A stretch of DNA of 64,000 bases from Firmicutes bacterium CAG:345 (GTDB lineage: Bacteria > Bacillota_I > Bacilli_A > RFN20 > CAG-288): assembly GCA_000433315.1 (NCBI GenBank), contig FR893384.1, positions 62,001 to 126,000 of the forward strand, in the 5' to 3' direction. This document shows positions 63,076 through 64,000 of the stretch, piece by piece. The notes under the pieces were generated by a model. That model was not told the origin of the DNA, made no database searches, and was given only the letters and a program-made list of their open reading frames with translations. A program made the position numbers and the translations under genes. Each line of letters starts with the position of its first letter. Positions within the stretch are counted from its first letter, which is position 1.

Positions 63076-64000
63076 TTATCTCACCTCAACTTTGTTTCCA
63101 AACAAGGCGAATATCTCATTCGGAATAGATTGTTTTGTTACTGTTTCGGGCTCGTCAATGCCTTGCGGTTCGTATATATCACCGTCAAATTCACGCAAAT
63201 CTTCTTCGGACAATATTTCGCCCGTATCTTCGTCTATAAGCCGATTATCGATATGTAACAGGCTTGGAATAAACTGTGTTTCGCGTTCGTTTTCGATGAT
63301 ATAAAGGTCGTGTTTTCTCACGATTTTAGCGAAGTAATTTTCGGCAGCGTGGTAAGGGAAACCAATCATCGGAACACGTTCTTTCAAACCAACGTCACGG
63401 CTTGTAATAGTGAGTTCCATTTCATTCCCGAGCATTACAGCGTTATCGCCTAAAACTTCATAGAAATCGCCTAAGCGATAAGCCACGATTGAAGTAGGGT
63501 GTTCCGACTGGTATGCGATATATTTTTGATATATAGGATTACCTTTTGATTGTTCGATAGGGTGGATCGCCGTTTGGTTTCGTTCTTCTTCGGCAACCTG
63601 TCGTAGGATGTCAAGTTTTTCTTCTTCGGTAAATTCTTCATCATCTGTGTCTGTTTCGGTAGTTAAAGTATCCGTTTTGGTATCTTTAACTTCGGTATCG
63701 TCGATTTTATCGAAAATAGAAAACTGTAAATTCTGCGGTTTCTGCGGTTGCGGTTTTACCGTTGCAGGTTTTGGTGTAGCGACCTTTTTCGGCGCGGGTT
63801 TATATTCTTCGCCGTCTATGGTGTAAAGCGTGCCTTCGATCGAATCTTCTTCAAAAAAGTGGATTGCCCAGCCATACACTGTAGCATCATCGATGCAAGC
63901 GGAATTAGCACCTTTTTCGGCAAGTTTTCTCGCTTCTTCGCAAGCATATTTCATAAAGCCGGAAAGCGTCTTTTTGTTTAATAAAGGGTGTCCGTCTTTT
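63076..64000 (-). CDS. PcfK-like protein fused to a MutS domain I-like segment (5' end outside window)
   Basis: The frame is open to the window edge, so the gene begins beyond 64000. The first visible part, KDGHPLLNKKTLSGFMKYAC and ATVYGWAIHFFEEDSI, is the end of a PcfK domain. After a Pro/Lys-rich linker a segment resembling MutS mismatch-recognition domain I appears: IVAYRLGDFYEVLGDNAVML, MELTITSRDVG and VPMIGFPYHAAENYFAKIV. An acidic tail follows. The PcfK-PcfJ order on one transcript is the usual one in conjugative elements. Confidence 0.8.
   Translation of the reverse strand, partial: KDGHPLLNKKTLSGFMKYACEEARKLAEKGANSACIDDATVYGWAIHFFEEDSIEGTLYTIDGEEYKPAPKKVATPKPATVKPQPQKPQNLQFSIFDKIDDTEVKDTKTDTLTTETDTDDEEFTEEEKLDILRQVAEEERNQTAIHPIEQSKGNPIYQKYIAYQSEHPTSIVAYRLGDFYEVLGDNAVMLGNEMELTITSRDVGLKERVPMIGFPYHAAENYFAKIVRKHDLYIIENERETQFIPSLLHIDNRLIDEDTGEILSEEDLREFDGDIYEPQGIDEPETVTKQSIPNEIFALFGNKVEVR

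Larger units (their letters stand above)
37732..64000. mobile_element. Composite integrative element (ICE-like, with inovirus-like module); right end outside the window
   Basis: Starts at the interrupted LRR gene with a large serine recombinase, has phage-type repressors, a rolling-circle Rep module and, at the far end, PcfJ and PcfK-like genes known from conjugative elements. Codon use differs from the host (frequent TCG, ACG, GCG, CCG) between 37.8-53.7 kb and 61.4-64 kb, while 53.8-61.3 kb is AT-rich, so the element is a mosaic. No direct repeat marking a right end is visible. Confidence 0.75.

Noticed and set aside
1..64000. tRNA and rRNA genes
   Set aside because: No cloverleaf-like sequence with the TTCGAATC-type arm or rRNA segment was recognised on either strand.

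Overview
The first 37.7 kb is a low-GC bacterial chromosome that uses TGG for Trp and TGA as a stop, so the standard bacterial code applies and not the UGA=Trp code of most Mollicutes. Gene content (potABCD with a Mycoplasma-like insertion in PotA, TrkH/TrkA, AzgA-type purine permease, many Ser-rich lipoproteins) and very AT-rich spacers suggest an uncultured gut-type member of the Bacilli close to the Mollicutes/Erysipelotrichia. I cannot name it more closely.

Host part (1-37731): the 5' end of leuS; a polyamine uptake operon potABCD; a three-gene operon of large lipoproteins with Ser/Thr-rich stalks and Ig-like or InlB-type repeats; an ABC exporter, HAD-membrane fusion, TrkH and two TrkA-type proteins and an ABC-F ATPase; a purine permease; an orphan type IV pilin-like protein; two more stalked lipoproteins with LamG-like domains, one ending in an SGNH hydrolase; two small membrane proteins; a beta-helix lipoprotein; asparagine synthetase; a CAT-like acetyltransferase with an MFS transporter; and a BspA-like leucine-rich-repeat lipoprotein with a perfect cre (CcpA) site. 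That last gene has an in-frame amber stop and is cut at its 3' side by a mobile element.

Mobile part (about 37732 to beyond 64000): codon use changes abruptly (TCG, ACG, GCG, ATA rise). At the left edge is a large serine recombinase. Next come an AAA_14/DUF4143-type ATPase, a WYL regulator, a LexA/S24-type repressor and a string of small regulators (zinc ribbon, DeoR-type HTH, sigma region 4-like) separated by strong RNA hairpins. From 45239 to 53513 runs one long operon: small soluble proteins, three related N-terminally anchored surface proteins (one frameshifted), a signal-peptide protein with a C-terminal membrane anchor, a 47-residue one-span peptide, a four-span P-loop ATPase and an HUH rolling-circle Rep, then a hairpin-rich intergenic region that looks like an origin. 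I read this as a filamentous-phage-like (inovirus-like) module; it is the most unusual thing here.

Between 53.8 and 61.4 kb lies an AT-rich cargo segment: a probable non-coding RNA with its own promoter and terminator, an ABC-FtsX type transporter, a lipoprotein, and a 1220-residue secreted alpha/beta hydrolase with GLUG repeats. The hydrolase gene is split by an exact 26-bp tandem duplication, and deleting one copy restores the frame: a candidate ON/OFF switch. The last 2.6 kb (minus strand) returns to the element's codon style with PcfJ-like and PcfK-like genes, known from conjugative plasmids and ICEs, so the whole is probably a composite ICE-like element whose right end lies outside the window.
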